Notes: generated by a model not told the origin, from the letters alone. Shown: positions 52,401 to 60,087, counted from the stretch's first letter. The stretch is 64,000 nt of DNA from Eubacteriales bacterium (GCA_029974035.1 JARKQG010000075.1:62001-126000); one strand, 5' to 3'. Made by a program: numbers and translations.

Positions 52401-52785
52401 CCTCCAGCTGGCTCAGCTCCGGGCCGTCCAGAATGCGAAAGGCGGGGTCCACGCCGGCGGATTCAAAGTGTTCGCGCATCAGGTCCGCGCAGAAGGCGTG
52501 AATGGTGGACACCGCCGCCCGCTCCACCTTCTCCAGCTGCGGCGCAAAGCGCGGATCGGCCTCGGCGCGCTCCATCAGCTCCTCGGTAAGCTTTCGGCGC
52601 ATGTCGCCCGCGGCGGCGCGGGAAAAGGTGACGATCAGAAACTGCTCGATGTCCGCCCCCTCGTCCAGAAGGCGCAGCACCCGCTCCACCAGAACCGTGG
52701 TCTTTCCGGAGCCCGCCGCCGCGCTGAGCAGCAGATCCTCCCCCCGCGACAGGATCGCGCTGAGCTGGTCGTCCGTCCAGTGCAT
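49426..52785 (-). CDS. addA: ATP-dependent helicase/nuclease subunit A
   Basis: 1119 residues. UvrD-type helicase: Q motif WTDDQLSAIL, Walker [18 protein letters not shown] (residues ~21-37), motif II YVFVDEYQDVSDVQ, motif III GHLFMVGDVKQSIYRFR, motif V MTIHKSKGLEFPVVF. C-terminal RecB-type nuclease: VQGVIDCCF...WVLLDYKTDRAD. So it is a complete AddA with both activities. ATG at 52785 after AAAGGAGG; a long upstream extension is antisense to the PfkB kinase. addB, normally adjacent, is not in the window. A hairpin with a T-run sits just before the ribosome binding site. Confidence 0.96.
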   Translation of the reverse strand: MHWTDDQLSAILSRGEDLLLSAAAGSGKTTVLVERVLRLLDEGADIEQFLIVTFSRAAAGDMRRKLTEELMERAEADPRFAPQLEKVERAAVSTIHAFCADLMREHFESAGVDPAFRILDGPELSQLEAQALNDAMERVYAEGGADLEALLFGRTAKSVGELAADLYHFSLESPDPAAWLAEVCRLPLGDGARWFAELAGAAKATLRDARAYLMHALALTGDPDGPAPYAAALMSDLEAVEAMLSAPDYEALSAEAARFKAKPFTAIRGKKDAPADERREALKAQVSALRAVVKRLIAKAAALLMPPAEALEDMRALAPSFAALARIAAALGEELESLKAEKSALHYTDLEHRALGALADEKVVLALRSRYQYVFVDEYQDVSDVQEAILRAVAPPGHLFMVGDVKQSIYRFRQADPTLFLEKYRRFGGGDGGRLVALRQNFRSRAAVLELVNRVFERVMTGGDAEIEYDDAARLRPGARFEGDDPPVEVHILEKPEGECEGEEADFTGGEREGALIAARIAALVGTPFFDARRGCQRPLEYRDFVVLTRTRGAIPAVESMLTRAGIPVYADVSGGYFDSLEVELAVALLRVIDNRRRDVELMASLRSPAVGLTSADLAEIRRGRAEGSFRDAMLRRMEDRDDLGERLAAFEESLDRWRTLSRVLPLGRFVDLVLRESGYYAYVGGMPGGAARQANLDLLCGYASGYEATQGGALNGFLAYVREIRRGGEDLNGARALGEEDQVVRLMTIHKSKGLEFPVVFAPEMGRRLSAAGHRGEFLAHRALGAGIRLNDPVLSTSRQTLAQAAIAARLAREDYNEEMRILYVLLTRAIDRLILVGRASRKDARLRFELCGAAGLRPENYLEAVEGPARAMGPGARIEWHGLEAAPEASAPPPEAPPEGADDEALRRAMLWRYPFEASVMQPLKLTVTGLAREEIGPRALPPLGKRPLFMTEEGPRAAEYGTLTHNALMSLDLSALRGLAGAALRSALAAQLAALRAEGRLYGDVEPDLLQRFFEGGTGRRLLASPRVEREWPFNLRVRGGEDRLLVQGVIDCCFLEDGEWVLLDYKTDRADDPDALADRYRPQIGWYAKALETITGIPVRQRLICLLRAGLEIAV

Positions 52786-52799
52786 GGCCGCCTCCTTTG

Positions 52800-52823
52800 A
52801 AAAATGCCCGCCGAGGCGGGCAT
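52800..52823 (-). terminator. Hairpin with T-run abutting the addA ribosome binding site
   Basis: Minus-strand ATGCCCGC-CTCG-GCGGGCAT then TTTT, after the PfkB kinase gene. It ends about five bases before AAAGGAGG of addA, leaving no room for a promoter in between. Confidence 0.8.
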
Positions 52824-52855
52824 GGTCATGGCAATTCGAAAACCTGTCCGCGCCG

Positions 52856-53866
52856 CTAAAGCGCCTGCCGGGGCAGCGAAACGGCCAGCGCGCGCGCCTC
52901 CTCCAGGGGCACGACGCCCTCCGACGCGCCGGCGGCGCGCAGCGAACAGGCCGCGGTGGCCACGCCGTTTTCAATGGCCGTGCGCAGGTCTTCGCCCCGG
53001 TGCGCGCCCAGCAGCACGCCCGCGCAGAAGGCGTCGCCCGCGCCCACGGTGCCGGCGATGAACCCCTCGGGCAGCTTCAGGCTGGGGACGGCCACGTACC
53101 CGCCCGCCTCGTCGATGCCAAAGCCGCCCTCCGGCGCGTGGATGACCGCCCAGCGCTTGATGCCCAGCGCCTTGAGCTTCATCAGAACCTCCGGGATGCG
53201 GTCGATCAGAAGGCGCTCGTCCGGGCCGCGCAGCGGCACGCCCACGGTCTTTCCCGCCTCAATTTCGTTGACGATGAAGTAATCCGTGTACCGGAGCGAC
53301 GGCGGCACAATGGTCTTGTAGCGGTCGCCCACCTCGCTGACCACGTCCACGCTGGTGAGGATGCCCCGCGCTTGGGCGTCGTGGAGCAGCCGCGCCATGC
53401 GGGTGCCGTACTCGGCGTCCGGCGCGTCGAGGCTGGGCAGCAGCAGGATGTAGCCCACGTGCAGGATGGAGCAGTTCAGCTTGTCCAGCGGCACATCGTC
53501 CACATCAAAGGCGTCGCCCGCGCCGCCGAACACCAGAAAGGTGCGCGCCTTGGTCTCCGGCTCATAGAGGACGTCGGTGAAGGAGGTTTGCCCCTCGCGC
53601 TTGACGTGGGAGACGTCGATGTTTTTGTAGGCCGCGAACTCCCGGAGGATCAGGTCGCCCTCGCCGTCAAGGCCGATGGCGCCCACCGCCTCCACGGGCA
53701 GGGACGGGTCCAGCCGGGCCAGATCCCGCGCCACGTTGGAAACCGCGCCGCCCAGCGAATAGGTCTTTTCCAGCACCGTCACCAGTTTGTGCCGGACGGG
53801 AAACCCGCTCAGCGGCTTTAAGATGTCCAGGATGATGTTGCCTGCGACGGCGATGCCCTTTTTCAT
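52856..53866 (-). CDS. PfkB-family carbohydrate kinase
   Basis: 336 residues. N-terminal AVAGNIILDILKPLSGFP, glycine pair LGGAVSNVARDLARLD, and the C-terminal catalytic signature GTVGAGDAFCAGVLLGAHRG. Ribokinase fold; not closely related to the KDG-kinase-like protein elsewhere in this window. Substrate unknown (a nucleoside or sugar). ATG at 53866 after GGGGAG. It has its own promoter and is followed by the addA hairpin. Confidence 0.88.
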   Translation of the reverse strand: MKKGIAVAGNIILDILKPLSGFPVRHKLVTVLEKTYSLGGAVSNVARDLARLDPSLPVEAVGAIGLDGEGDLILREFAAYKNIDVSHVKREGQTSFTDVLYEPETKARTFLVFGGAGDAFDVDDVPLDKLNCSILHVGYILLLPSLDAPDAEYGTRMARLLHDAQARGILTSVDVVSEVGDRYKTIVPPSLRYTDYFIVNEIEAGKTVGVPLRGPDERLLIDRIPEVLMKLKALGIKRWAVIHAPEGGFGIDEAGGYVAVPSLKLPEGFIAGTVGAGDAFCAGVLLGAHRGEDLRTAIENGVATAACSLRAAGASEGVVPLEEARALAVSLPRQAL

Positions 53867-53919
53867 ACGGTATGCACTCCCCGGCGCTTTCAAAAAAGCG
53901 CAATCATTACACGCCTTTT

Positions 53920-53948
53920 ACTATACAACTTTTGAGCGCCGGAAGCAA
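53920..53948 (-). promoter_or_regulatory. Sigma-A promoter of the PfkB kinase gene
   Basis: TTGCTT, 17 bp, TATAGT, ~50 bases before the ATG. The leader contains GCGCTTT-TTTG-AAAGCGC (53884-53901). Confidence 0.65.
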
Positions 53949-53958
53949 GCGGGCGCGC

Positions 53959-53987
53959 AAAAAAACGCGGCCCCGGGTGGGGCCGCG
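53959..53987 (-). terminator. Terminator of the CapA-like gene
   Basis: CGCGGCCCC-ACCC-GGGGCCGCG followed by seven T on the minus strand. Confidence 0.93.
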
Positions 53988-53999
53988 CGGGGAAAAAGA

Positions 54000-56045
54000 T
54001 CAGAAGGGGTTATTGTCCGGGGAGGCGCTTTTGATCTTGCTGACAATCTTCGACGCTGCGCTGCCGCTCTCCAACTGGGGCTGGGCGTCGTTGTAGCTGG
54101 TGCTTCCGGACATCGTCGCGGGGACGATGTCAAAGCCCGCGTTGGAAACCGCGACGCCCTTGGACGTATCGGTCACCGCGAAGGTGTGCCGATAGATGAA
54201 GCAGTCGGTATCGTCGGGCAGGGTGACCGTGGAGATGATGGTGCCCAGGCTGTAGACGATGTGCTTATTCCGGTACAGCTCAATGCCGCCCACCACGTGG
54301 GGGCCGTGGCCCAGCACCAGGTCCGCCCCCGCCTGCACCGCCGCGCGGCCGTAGGCCACCTGGCTCGCCGTCGCCTTGTAGCGGTATTCGGTGCCCCAGT
54401 GGAACGAGATGACCGCCACGTCGCACCGCTGCTTGAGGGCCTTGACGCTGGACTTCATCTTAGAGAGGGAGATGCTCTCCGGCCGGAAGCCGGCAAAGCC
54501 GACCTTGACGCCGTTCTGCGTGATGTAGCACACCTTGCCCCGGCCAAAGGAGCCGATGCCCTGGCCGCTGACGGCCGAGCGGGTGCTGTTGTAACCGGAA
54601 GAGCCGTAGTCCATGATGTGGTTGTTGTCCAGATCCACCGCGTCGACGCCGCCGGCTTTCAGCGCCTGGGCGTAGACGATCTTGCCGCGGAAGATGTAGC
54701 TGCGGGAGCCGTTCGCCACCTTGGAGGTGTTGATCAGCGGCATTTCGAGGTTTGCGATGGAGATGCCCTTGAGCTCGCTCTTGATCTTGGCGAAGAAGTA
54801 GCCCGAACCCTTCTTCCAGAGGTCCTCAAAGCGTCCGAAGGAGGACTTGCGCGGGTCGCCGCCCAGCATCACGTCGCCGATGGCGGACACCGTCACGGTG
54901 GTGGGGTTGGTGTAGTCCAGCACGCGGACGCTGAGGGTGCGCTTTACGCGGCCATTGTCCGCCGAAACGTACAGCTTGGCGTAGCCGCGGCCCGTGCCCG
55001 TCACAATCCACTTGCCGTCGGTCTGCTTGACGGTGGCGACGGACTCGTTGCTGGAAGTGATGGTCACGTCCGGGTAGGACACGTAGGTGGGGGAGCGCTT
55101 GATCTTGATCTCGTAAGTCTTGTCCCTCTCCACGGTCTTGCTGGAGGGGGTGACCGAGAGGCTGGAGAGGCGCACCAGCTTGACCGTCACGGTGCAGGTG
55201 GCGCTCTTGCCGTTGGCGGCGGTAACGCGGATGACGGATGTGCCCGCCCGAACGCCCTCTACCCGCGCGGTGCCGTCGCCATTGTCCGTCAGCTTGACGC
55301 GGTCCGGATTCTTGATCACTTCCCAGGCGACGGTTTGGTTGAAGGCATTGGTGGGGTAGACGGTGGCGGTCAGCGTGCGTCCGGCGTAAAGCGGCACCAC
55401 CGTGCGGGTGGAGATGCGCACGTACTTTTCGGGGATCTTGGTCACGGTGAAGGTTGCGGAGGCGGACTTTTTCGCCTTCGTGAGCGTCGCGGTAACGGTG
55501 GCCTTCTGCGCCGAACTGCCGTCTGCGCGGGCGGTGACGACGCAGGTATTGCCGTTTGGCGCGAGGGAGACGATCGTTTCATCGCTGGTCGACCATTCCA
55601 CGGAATCGGAATGGTAGGTGGGCGTCAGCCGGGCCGTCAGCGTGTAGGTGGAATGGTTGCCGCTGGGGTTCAGCGTGACGCTTTTTGCGTTCAGCTTGAT
55701 GGAGGAGGCCTTCGGGGCCCGGACGTAGAGCATCTTCGTGAAGGTCTTGCCGCCCACCTTGGCGGTGATCTTGGTGCTGCCCATCCGCTTGCCCTGGATG
55801 ACGCAGGTGTCCCCGTCCAGTGCCCTCACGGTGGCGTACTGCGATCGGCTGCTCGACCACCGCACCGTCGCGCCGGTGTCGGCGGGGGTGACGATTGCGT
55901 CCACGGTGACCGTCTGGCCCACGTCGACGCTCCCGAAATCCTCGGGGAACCTGACGTCCGTCACCACGCCCGATGCGAGGGCGGCGCCCGAAGCAAATGC
56001 AAGGAAAAGCGCGGCCGCGCAGCATAAGATAAGCCATTTTTTCAT
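54000..56045 (-). CDS. Secreted protein with Ig-like repeats and a CapA-type metallophosphatase domain
   Basis: 681 residues. Signal peptide MKKWLILCCAAALFLAFASG, cleavage near ALA-SG. Residues ~25-375 form about four bacterial Ig-like (Big_2-type) repeats, each with the TVTV/VRWSSS...VxGxxxGxxxIT pattern. Residues ~385-640 are a CapA/PgsA-like domain (PF09587): AIGDVMLGGDPR, ANLEMPLI, DLDNNHIMDYG, VISFHWGTEY, GADLVLGHGPHVV. CapA proteins are linked to poly-gamma-glutamate capsule formation or act as surface phosphoesterases. No other capsule gene is nearby. ATG at 56045 with TTGGAGT. Codon use is richer in Thr, Ser and Lys than neighbours. Confidence 0.93.
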   Translation of the reverse strand: MKKWLILCCAAALFLAFASGAALASGVVTDVRFPEDFGSVDVGQTVTVDAIVTPADTGATVRWSSSRSQYATVRALDGDTCVIQGKRMGSTKITAKVGGKTFTKMLYVRAPKASSIKLNAKSVTLNPSGNHSTYTLTARLTPTYHSDSVEWSTSDETIVSLAPNGNTCVVTARADGSSAQKATVTATLTKAKKSASATFTVTKIPEKYVRISTRTVVPLYAGRTLTATVYPTNAFNQTVAWEVIKNPDRVKLTDNGDGTARVEGVRAGTSVIRVTAANGKSATCTVTVKLVRLSSLSVTPSSKTVERDKTYEIKIKRSPTYVSYPDVTITSSNESVATVKQTDGKWIVTGTGRGYAKLYVSADNGRVKRTLSVRVLDYTNPTTVTVSAIGDVMLGGDPRKSSFGRFEDLWKKGSGYFFAKIKSELKGISIANLEMPLINTSKVANGSRSYIFRGKIVYAQALKAGGVDAVDLDNNHIMDYGSSGYNSTRSAVSGQGIGSFGRGKVCYITQNGVKVGFAGFRPESISLSKMKSSVKALKQRCDVAVISFHWGTEYRYKATASQVAYGRAAVQAGADLVLGHGPHVVGGIELYRNKHIVYSLGTIISTVTLPDDTDCFIYRHTFAVTDTSKGVAVSNAGFDIVPATMSGSTSYNDAQPQLESGSAASKIVSKIKSASPDNNPF

Positions 56046-56078
56046 GGATGTACTCCAAATGGTTTATTTTCCCTACTC

Positions 56079-56107
56079 ATTATAATAAGCTTATGGGGTT
56101 TTGTCAA
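56079..56107 (-). promoter_or_regulatory. Perfect sigma-A promoter of the CapA-like gene
   Basis: TTGACA, 17 bp, TATAAT on the minus strand in an AT-rich patch, ~28 bases of leader before the ATG. Confidence 0.92.
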
Positions 56108-56178
56108 ATTTGCCGGGGGTTTTTTTCGGCGAACCGCAAATGCGCGCCTCGTAAGCGGGACGGGCGCGGCCAAAAGGC

Positions 56179-56200
56179 AAAAAAAGAGGCTTTCGCCCCT
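56179..56200 (-). terminator. Terminator of the 6S RNA gene
   Basis: AGGGGC-GAAA-GCCTCT (one G-U pair) followed by seven T, starting directly at the 3' end of the RNA's closing helix. Confidence 0.9.
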
Positions 56201-56393
56201 GTGATCATTCGTTCCCAGAGTGCCGTTCGCTTCCGCTTTTTCACCCGCCGCTCAGGCAGGGCGGAAACCTGCGGGTATTTGCTGTCTTCCACTCAAGAGG
56301 AGGCCTGACATCCATACGCCGACCCGGAATCCTTTTGTGAAGATGTGGGTAAAAGCGGTCACGTGGCGCACACCCCAGGAGAGGAATGCTCAC
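56201..56393 (-). ncRNA. ssrS: 6S RNA
   Basis: A 193-base transcript with no coding sequence. The 5' end GTGAGCATTC pairs with the 3' end GAATGATCAC (one mismatch). Next, CCTGGGGTG pairs with CACTCTGGG, equivalent to the CUGAGAUG/CAUCUCGG helix of E. coli 6S RNA, followed by TGCGCC like UUCGC. A further helix, CCGCTTTT with AAAAGCGG then CCC with GGG, closes the upper arm, leaving an asymmetric internal region between: the open-promoter mimic that binds the sigma-A holoenzyme. Size, order of helices, a dedicated consensus promoter and an abutting terminator all fit 6S. Covariance-model support was not computed. Confidence 0.8.
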
Positions 56394-56399
56394 GTCCTG

Positions 56400-56428
56400 A
56401 TTATAGCGGCGCGGCCCCGGTTTGTCAA
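56400..56428 (-). promoter_or_regulatory. Perfect sigma-A promoter of the 6S RNA gene
   Basis: TTGACA, 17-bp GC-only-rich spacer, TATAAT; start of transcription predicted at ~56393, which is exactly the first base of the closing helix. Confidence 0.92.
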
Positions 56429-56499
56429 CGACGCGGAGCGGGGTGCGCGCTGGTTTTTTCCGGAGGCGCCCGGCGCGCCCAAAAAATCTCCGGGGCGGT

Positions 56500-56527
56500 T
56501 TGCTTTGAATGTAAAATATGGTACAAT
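56500..56527 (+). promoter_or_regulatory. Sigma-A promoter of the FGGY kinase gene
   Basis: TTGCTT, 16 bp, TACAAT, ~75 bases before the ATG at 56601. Confidence 0.6.
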
Positions 56528-56600
56528 GATGGGGAACCCGGCGGGCGCGCCCGGTCCGGGAACGGCGCGTTTTCTGAACGATCAATACGGGAGTGATAGT

Positions 56601-58202
56601 ATGGACATGGACCAAATCCGCCTGGCGATTGAAAGCGGCAAGACGGCCCTGGGCATTGAGCTTGGCTCCACGCGCATCAAGGCCGTTCTGGTGGACGAAG
56701 CGCACGAGCCCATCGCCTCCGGCGGCCACGACTGGGAGAACCGGCTGGAAAACGGCGTGTGGACCTACAGCCTGGAGGATGTGTGGGCCGGCCTTCGCGA
56801 CTGCTACGCCAAGCTGCGCGCCAACGTGGCGGAAAAGTACGGCGTGGCGCTCATGCGCGTGGGCGGCATCGGCGTCAGCGCGATGATGCACGGCTACCTG
56901 GCCTTTGACGCGCAGGGCAACCTGCTGGCGCCCTTTCGCACCTGGCGCAACACCACCACCGGCCCGGCGGCGGCGGAGCTCACGGAGCTTCTGGGCTTCA
57001 ACATCCCGCTGCGCTGGTCTATCGCCCATTTGTATCAGGCGGTTCTGAACGGCGAGCCCCACGTGGGCAAGGTTGCCTTTATCACCACGCTGGCGGGCTA
57101 CGTCCACTGGAAGCTGACGGGCCGGAAGGTGCTGGGCGTGGGCGACGCCTCCGGCATGTTCCCCATCGACAGCACCACCTTTGACTACGACCGGGGCATG
57201 CTGGACAAGTTTCAGGCGCTGGTGGCGCCCAAGGGCTTTTCCTGGACGATCGGCGGCATTCTGCCCAAGGTGCTGGTGGCCGGCGAGGACGCGGGCGTGC
57301 TGACCGCCGAGGGCGCGAAGCTTTTGGACGACGGCGGCGCGCTGACGCCGGGCATCCCCATGTGCCCCCCGGAGGGCGACGCGGGCACCGGCATGGTGGC
57401 CACCAACTCCGTCGCGCCCCGCACCGGCAACGTGTCCGCCGGCACGTCCATCTTTGCGATGATCGTGCTGGAGAAGGCGCTTCAAAGGCTGCACACCGAG
57501 ATCGACATGGTCACCACCCCCAGCGGCATGCCGGTGGCGATGGTGCACTGCAACAACTGTTCGTCGGACATCGACGCCTGGGCGGGGTTGTTCCAGGAGT
57601 TCGCGGCGGGCCTGGGCATGGAAATGAAGCTGGGAAAGGTGCTGGATCAGCTCTTTTTCAAGGCCATGGAGGCGGACAAGGACGCGGGCGGCGTGCTCTC
57701 CTACAACTACGTGTCGGGCGAGCCGCTGACGGGCCTTGACGAAGGCCGTCCGCTGATGGTGCGCATGCCGGACGCGAAGTTTACGCTGGCCAATTTCATG
57801 CGCGCGCACCTCTACGCGGCGCTGGGCGCGCTGAAGCTGGGCATGGACATCCTGCTGGACGAGGAAAAGGTGGCCATTGACAAGATCTACGGCCACGGCG
57901 GCTTTTTCAAGGCCAAGGGCGTGGGCCAGAGCATCATGGCCGCGGCCATCCACGCGCCGGTCACCGTGATGGAGACGGCGGGCGAGGGCGGTGCCTGGGG
58001 CATCGCGATTCTGGCGGCGTACCTGGTGCGCAGGGAAAAGGGTGAAAAGTTCGAAAATTACCTGGCGGACAAGGTGTTTGCCGGCAAGGCCGGGCAGACC
58101 CTCGCGCCCGACCCGGCGGACGAGGCGGGCTTTGCCGCCTTCATGGACCGCTACGTGGCGGGGCTGCCCGCGGAAAAGGCCGCGGTGGAGGCCCTGCGCT
58201 GA
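56601..58202 (+). CDS. FGGY-family carbohydrate kinase
   Basis: 533 residues. N-terminal ATPase fold [17 protein letters not shown], substrate segment [12 protein letters not shown]...[10 protein letters not shown], and the C-terminal phosphate region AGTSIFAM and [21 protein letters not shown]. XylB/AraB class by length and motifs (the MHGYLAFD site is MHG-type as in xylulokinases), but sugar specificity is uncertain. ATG at 56601 (a second at 56607) after GGGAGTG. Monocistronic: own promoter and strong terminator, divergent from the 6S gene. Confidence 0.88.
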   Translation: MDMDQIRLAIESGKTALGIELGSTRIKAVLVDEAHEPIASGGHDWENRLENGVWTYSLEDVWAGLRDCYAKLRANVAEKYGVALMRVGGIGVSAMMHGYLAFDAQGNLLAPFRTWRNTTTGPAAAELTELLGFNIPLRWSIAHLYQAVLNGEPHVGKVAFITTLAGYVHWKLTGRKVLGVGDASGMFPIDSTTFDYDRGMLDKFQALVAPKGFSWTIGGILPKVLVAGEDAGVLTAEGAKLLDDGGALTPGIPMCPPEGDAGTGMVATNSVAPRTGNVSAGTSIFAMIVLEKALQRLHTEIDMVTTPSGMPVAMVHCNNCSSDIDAWAGLFQEFAAGLGMEMKLGKVLDQLFFKAMEADKDAGGVLSYNYVSGEPLTGLDEGRPLMVRMPDAKFTLANFMRAHLYAALGALKLGMDILLDEEKVAIDKIYGHGGFFKAKGVGQSIMAAAIHAPVTVMETAGEGGAWGIAILAAYLVRREKGEKFENYLADKVFAGKAGQTLAPDPADEAGFAAFMDRYVAGLPAEKAAVEALR

Positions 58203-58220
58203 CAGGGTTTTTTGTCCGCT

Positions 58221-58260
58221 GGCCCCGCCCGCAGGCTCCGCCTGCGGGCGGGGCCTTTTT
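58221..58260 (+). terminator. Terminator after the FGGY kinase gene
   Basis: GGCCCCGCCCGCAGGC-TCC-GCCTGCGGGCGGGGCC then TTTTT, perfect 16-bp stem. Confidence 0.95.
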
Positions 58261-58368
58261 CAAACCACTTTGAGCGCCCGGCGCAGGCCCCGACCGTGGG
58301 CGGCGGCGCGTCTCAAAGGGCCGAAAGGTGGGTATATTCATTGCATCAAACCCGAAAGGATGAGCGTT

Positions 58369-58725
58369 ATGAATTCAGATGGCGCCCACTACATCAGGAA
58401 CATCGACTTTTCCACCGTCCACACGCTGACGGACCTGGTGGCCTACCAGCCGGGCCAGGTGGTCAGCAAGACGCTGGCCCAGAACAAGGCCGTGAGCCTC
58501 ACGCTCTTTGCCTTTGATAAGGGCGAGGAGATCAGTTCCCACGAATCCTCCGGCGACGCGATGATCGCGGTATTGGATGGCCTTGCCCGGATCACCATCG
58601 GCGGCGAGGCGTTTCAGGTGGGCCAGGGGCAGACCATCGTCATGCCCGCCCGCGTGCCCCACGCGGTGTACGGCCTTGAAAAGTTCAAGATGCTCCTGAC
58701 GGTCGTATTTCCGCCGCAGGCGTAG
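58369..58725 (+). CDS. Cupin-domain protein
   Basis: 118 residues forming one small cupin barrel: LTLFAFDKGEEISSHESSGD (first motif, with His/Glu in place of the classic HxH) and GQTIVMPARVPHAVYGLEKF (second motif, PxxxPHA). Common small clostridial cupin beside sugar kinases; metal and ligand unknown. Start: ATG at 58369, eight bases after AAAGGA; an ATG at 58360 abuts the ribosome binding site. Confidence 0.88.
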   Translation: MNSDGAHYIRNIDFSTVHTLTDLVAYQPGQVVSKTLAQNKAVSLTLFAFDKGEEISSHESSGDAMIAVLDGLARITIGGEAFQVGQGQTIVMPARVPHAVYGLEKFKMLLTVVFPPQA

Positions 58726-58735
58726 CCGGCGGGAT

Positions 58736-58765
58736 TTGACAGGGGCCGGGCCCGCGGTTTATAAT
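58736..58765 (+). promoter_or_regulatory. Sigma-A promoter of the C39-like peptidase gene
   Basis: TTGACA, 18 bp, TATAAT, with GGCCGGGCC inside the spacer. Confidence 0.8.
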
Positions 58766-58818
58766 ACGCCACACAGGCTTTTGGGAATGCGGCCGCGCGA
58801 AGGGGAGGGATGGACGGC

Positions 58819-59730
58819 TTGACGGTTCTGGATCGGCTGGCGCAGGCGTTGTCCATCGCCGCCGTCGTGGTGGCGGGTGTGATCGTGCTGGCGGTACTCC
58901 CCAACGGCGGTGTGCACCGCAAGGCCGCGCCTTCGCCCGCTTTGACGCCCGCGCCGACCGCCTCCGCCGCGCCGACCGAGCCTCCGCCGGTGGAGGGCGG
59001 AGAGGGGACGAGGGTGCTCGCGGCACCGGCGGTACCCGCTTTGACGCCCGCGCCCACCCCAACGCCCGCGCCCACCCCAACCCCCACGCCCCCGCCCGAG
59101 CTGCCCGCCGCGCCCGATGAGACGCCCGCCGCCGGGATGGTGCTGGCCGAGGGGAGCGCCCTCACGGGGGATTACGTGCTGGAGAGCGCGGTCTATCCCG
59201 ACGGCGGACTCCGGATGCCCGCGCTGATCCAGCGCGATTACAAGACCGTCGTCGCCACGCTGAACGGGCGGGACATCAGCGTCTGGACCTCCGGCTGCGG
59301 CGCGGTGGCGGTATCGATGGTGGTGTCCTGCCTGACGGGGGTGAACGATCAGACGCCCTACACGCTGTTTCGCTGGGCGGCGGAGCACGGCCTGTACCGG
59401 GGGTACGGCCTGGAGCACGAGGCGCTGACCAGGCTCGCCTTGCTCTACGGCGTGGACGGAAAGTGGATCGAGCCCGACGAGGCGGCGATTCTGGCGGCGC
59501 TCGAGGCGGGAAGCCCGGTCATCGCCCACATGGGGCGGGGGACATTCACCGACAACGGCCACTACATCGTGCTTCGCGGCGTCGCGCCGGACGGCAGCAT
59601 CTACGTCAACGATCCCGCCACCCTTGACCACTGCTTCCAGACGTTTCCGCTGGAGCAGATCCTGAAGGAGAGCAAGTCTGACGACCCGTTTATGATCTGC
59701 GCCGCGCCGGGCAGAAAGCGTCTGGCGTAG
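58819..59730 (+). CDS. Membrane-anchored C39-like cysteine peptidase
   Basis: About 303 residues. One N-terminal membrane helix (LSIAAVVVAGVIVLAVL), a Pro/Thr/Ala linker of ~85 residues with tandem TPAPTP repeats, then a papain-like Peptidase_C39_2 domain: catalytic Cys160 in SGCGAVAVSM, His248 in DNGHYIVLRG, and Asp/Asn in VNDPATL. Faces the outside. The TTG at 58819 is ten bases after GGGGAGGG; the ATG at 58810 directly abuts that site and would add three residues. Substrate unknown; cell-wall or surface peptide processing is plausible. Confidence 0.85.
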   Translation: MTVLDRLAQALSIAAVVVAGVIVLAVLPNGGVHRKAAPSPALTPAPTASAAPTEPPPVEGGEGTRVLAAPAVPALTPAPTPTPAPTPTPTPPPELPAAPDETPAAGMVLAEGSALTGDYVLESAVYPDGGLRMPALIQRDYKTVVATLNGRDISVWTSGCGAVAVSMVVSCLTGVNDQTPYTLFRWAAEHGLYRGYGLEHEALTRLALLYGVDGKWIEPDEAAILAALEAGSPVIAHMGRGTFTDNGHYIVLRGVAPDGSIYVNDPATLDHCFQTFPLEQILKESKSDDPFMICAAPGRKRLA

Positions 59731-59733
59731 AAA

Positions 59734-59760
59734 TCCCCGCCGATCCGGCGGGGACTTGTT
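59734..59760 (+). terminator. Terminator after the C39-like peptidase gene
   Basis: TCCCCGCCG-ATC-CGGCGGGGA followed by CTTGTTTT; also lies downstream of the convergent 75-codon gene. Confidence 0.75.
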
Positions 59761-59988
59761 TTACAGCACCACCTGTGAGGTATATTCAATTTTGATGCTG
59801 CCCACCCGCGTGCGCTGCAGCTTGGCCTTGTTGCCGTTGCCGTCCTCGATGCTCATCTTCTCCAGCTCGTTGGCGTCGAAGAACGCGACGACCTGGCCCT
59901 CCACAAAGCCCGCCCAGTTGACGCGCTTGGCGCCCTCCGGGTTCATGACTTCCTCGAGGCTCTTGGGGGTGTTGTTCTGGTCGGTCAT
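59761..59988 (-). CDS. 75-residue protein of unknown function
   Basis: ATG at 59988 after AGGAGGT, with a good promoter upstream, so a real, probably well-expressed gene. Soluble and mixed charge: SLEEVMNPEGAKRVNWAGFV, EGQVVAFFDANELEKMSIED, ending VGSIKIEYTSQVVL. The C-terminal half alternates hydrophobic residues as in a small beta-barrel or SH3-like fold. I do not recognise the family. Convergent with the peptidase gene. Confidence 0.72.
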   Translation of the reverse strand: MTDQNNTPKSLEEVMNPEGAKRVNWAGFVEGQVVAFFDANELEKMSIEDGNGNKAKLQRTRVGSIKIEYTSQVVL

Positions 59989-60032
59989 GGGGTACCTCCT
60001 GCATTTTGATGGCGGCCAAGGCCGCGCCTGCC

Positions 60033-60061
60033 ATTGTATCCTCCGGGCCGACCGGGCGCAA
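60033..60061 (-). promoter_or_regulatory. Sigma-A promoter of the 75-codon gene
   Basis: TTGCGC, 17 bp, TACAAT; a GCGGCC-TT-GGCCGC hairpin (60012-60025) lies in the short leader. Confidence 0.7.
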
Positions 60062-60087
60062 CCGCGTTTGTGTAAAACGATTTGCGC

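Noticed and set aside
53787..56027. 746-codon open frame on the plus strand opposite the CapA-like gene
   Set aside because: His/Val/Gly-rich shadow; the opposite strand has signal peptide, Ig-like repeats, CapA motifs, promoter and terminator.
56046..56178. Possible riboswitch in the leader of the CapA-like gene
   Set aside because: That gene has its own perfect promoter (56079-56107) with a leader of only ~28 bases, downstream of the 6S terminator; no room for an aptamer.
56201..56393. SRP RNA or tmRNA instead of 6S
   Set aside because: The SRP GGAAGGAAGC-type loop with GUCAGG partner is not formed, and there is no tRNA-like end or tag frame; the helix order fits 6S.
59043..59096. Tandem short repeats that might suggest a CRISPR or minisatellite
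   Set aside because: They encode the Thr-Pro-Ala-Pro linker of the C39-like peptidase; no spacers and in-frame throughout.
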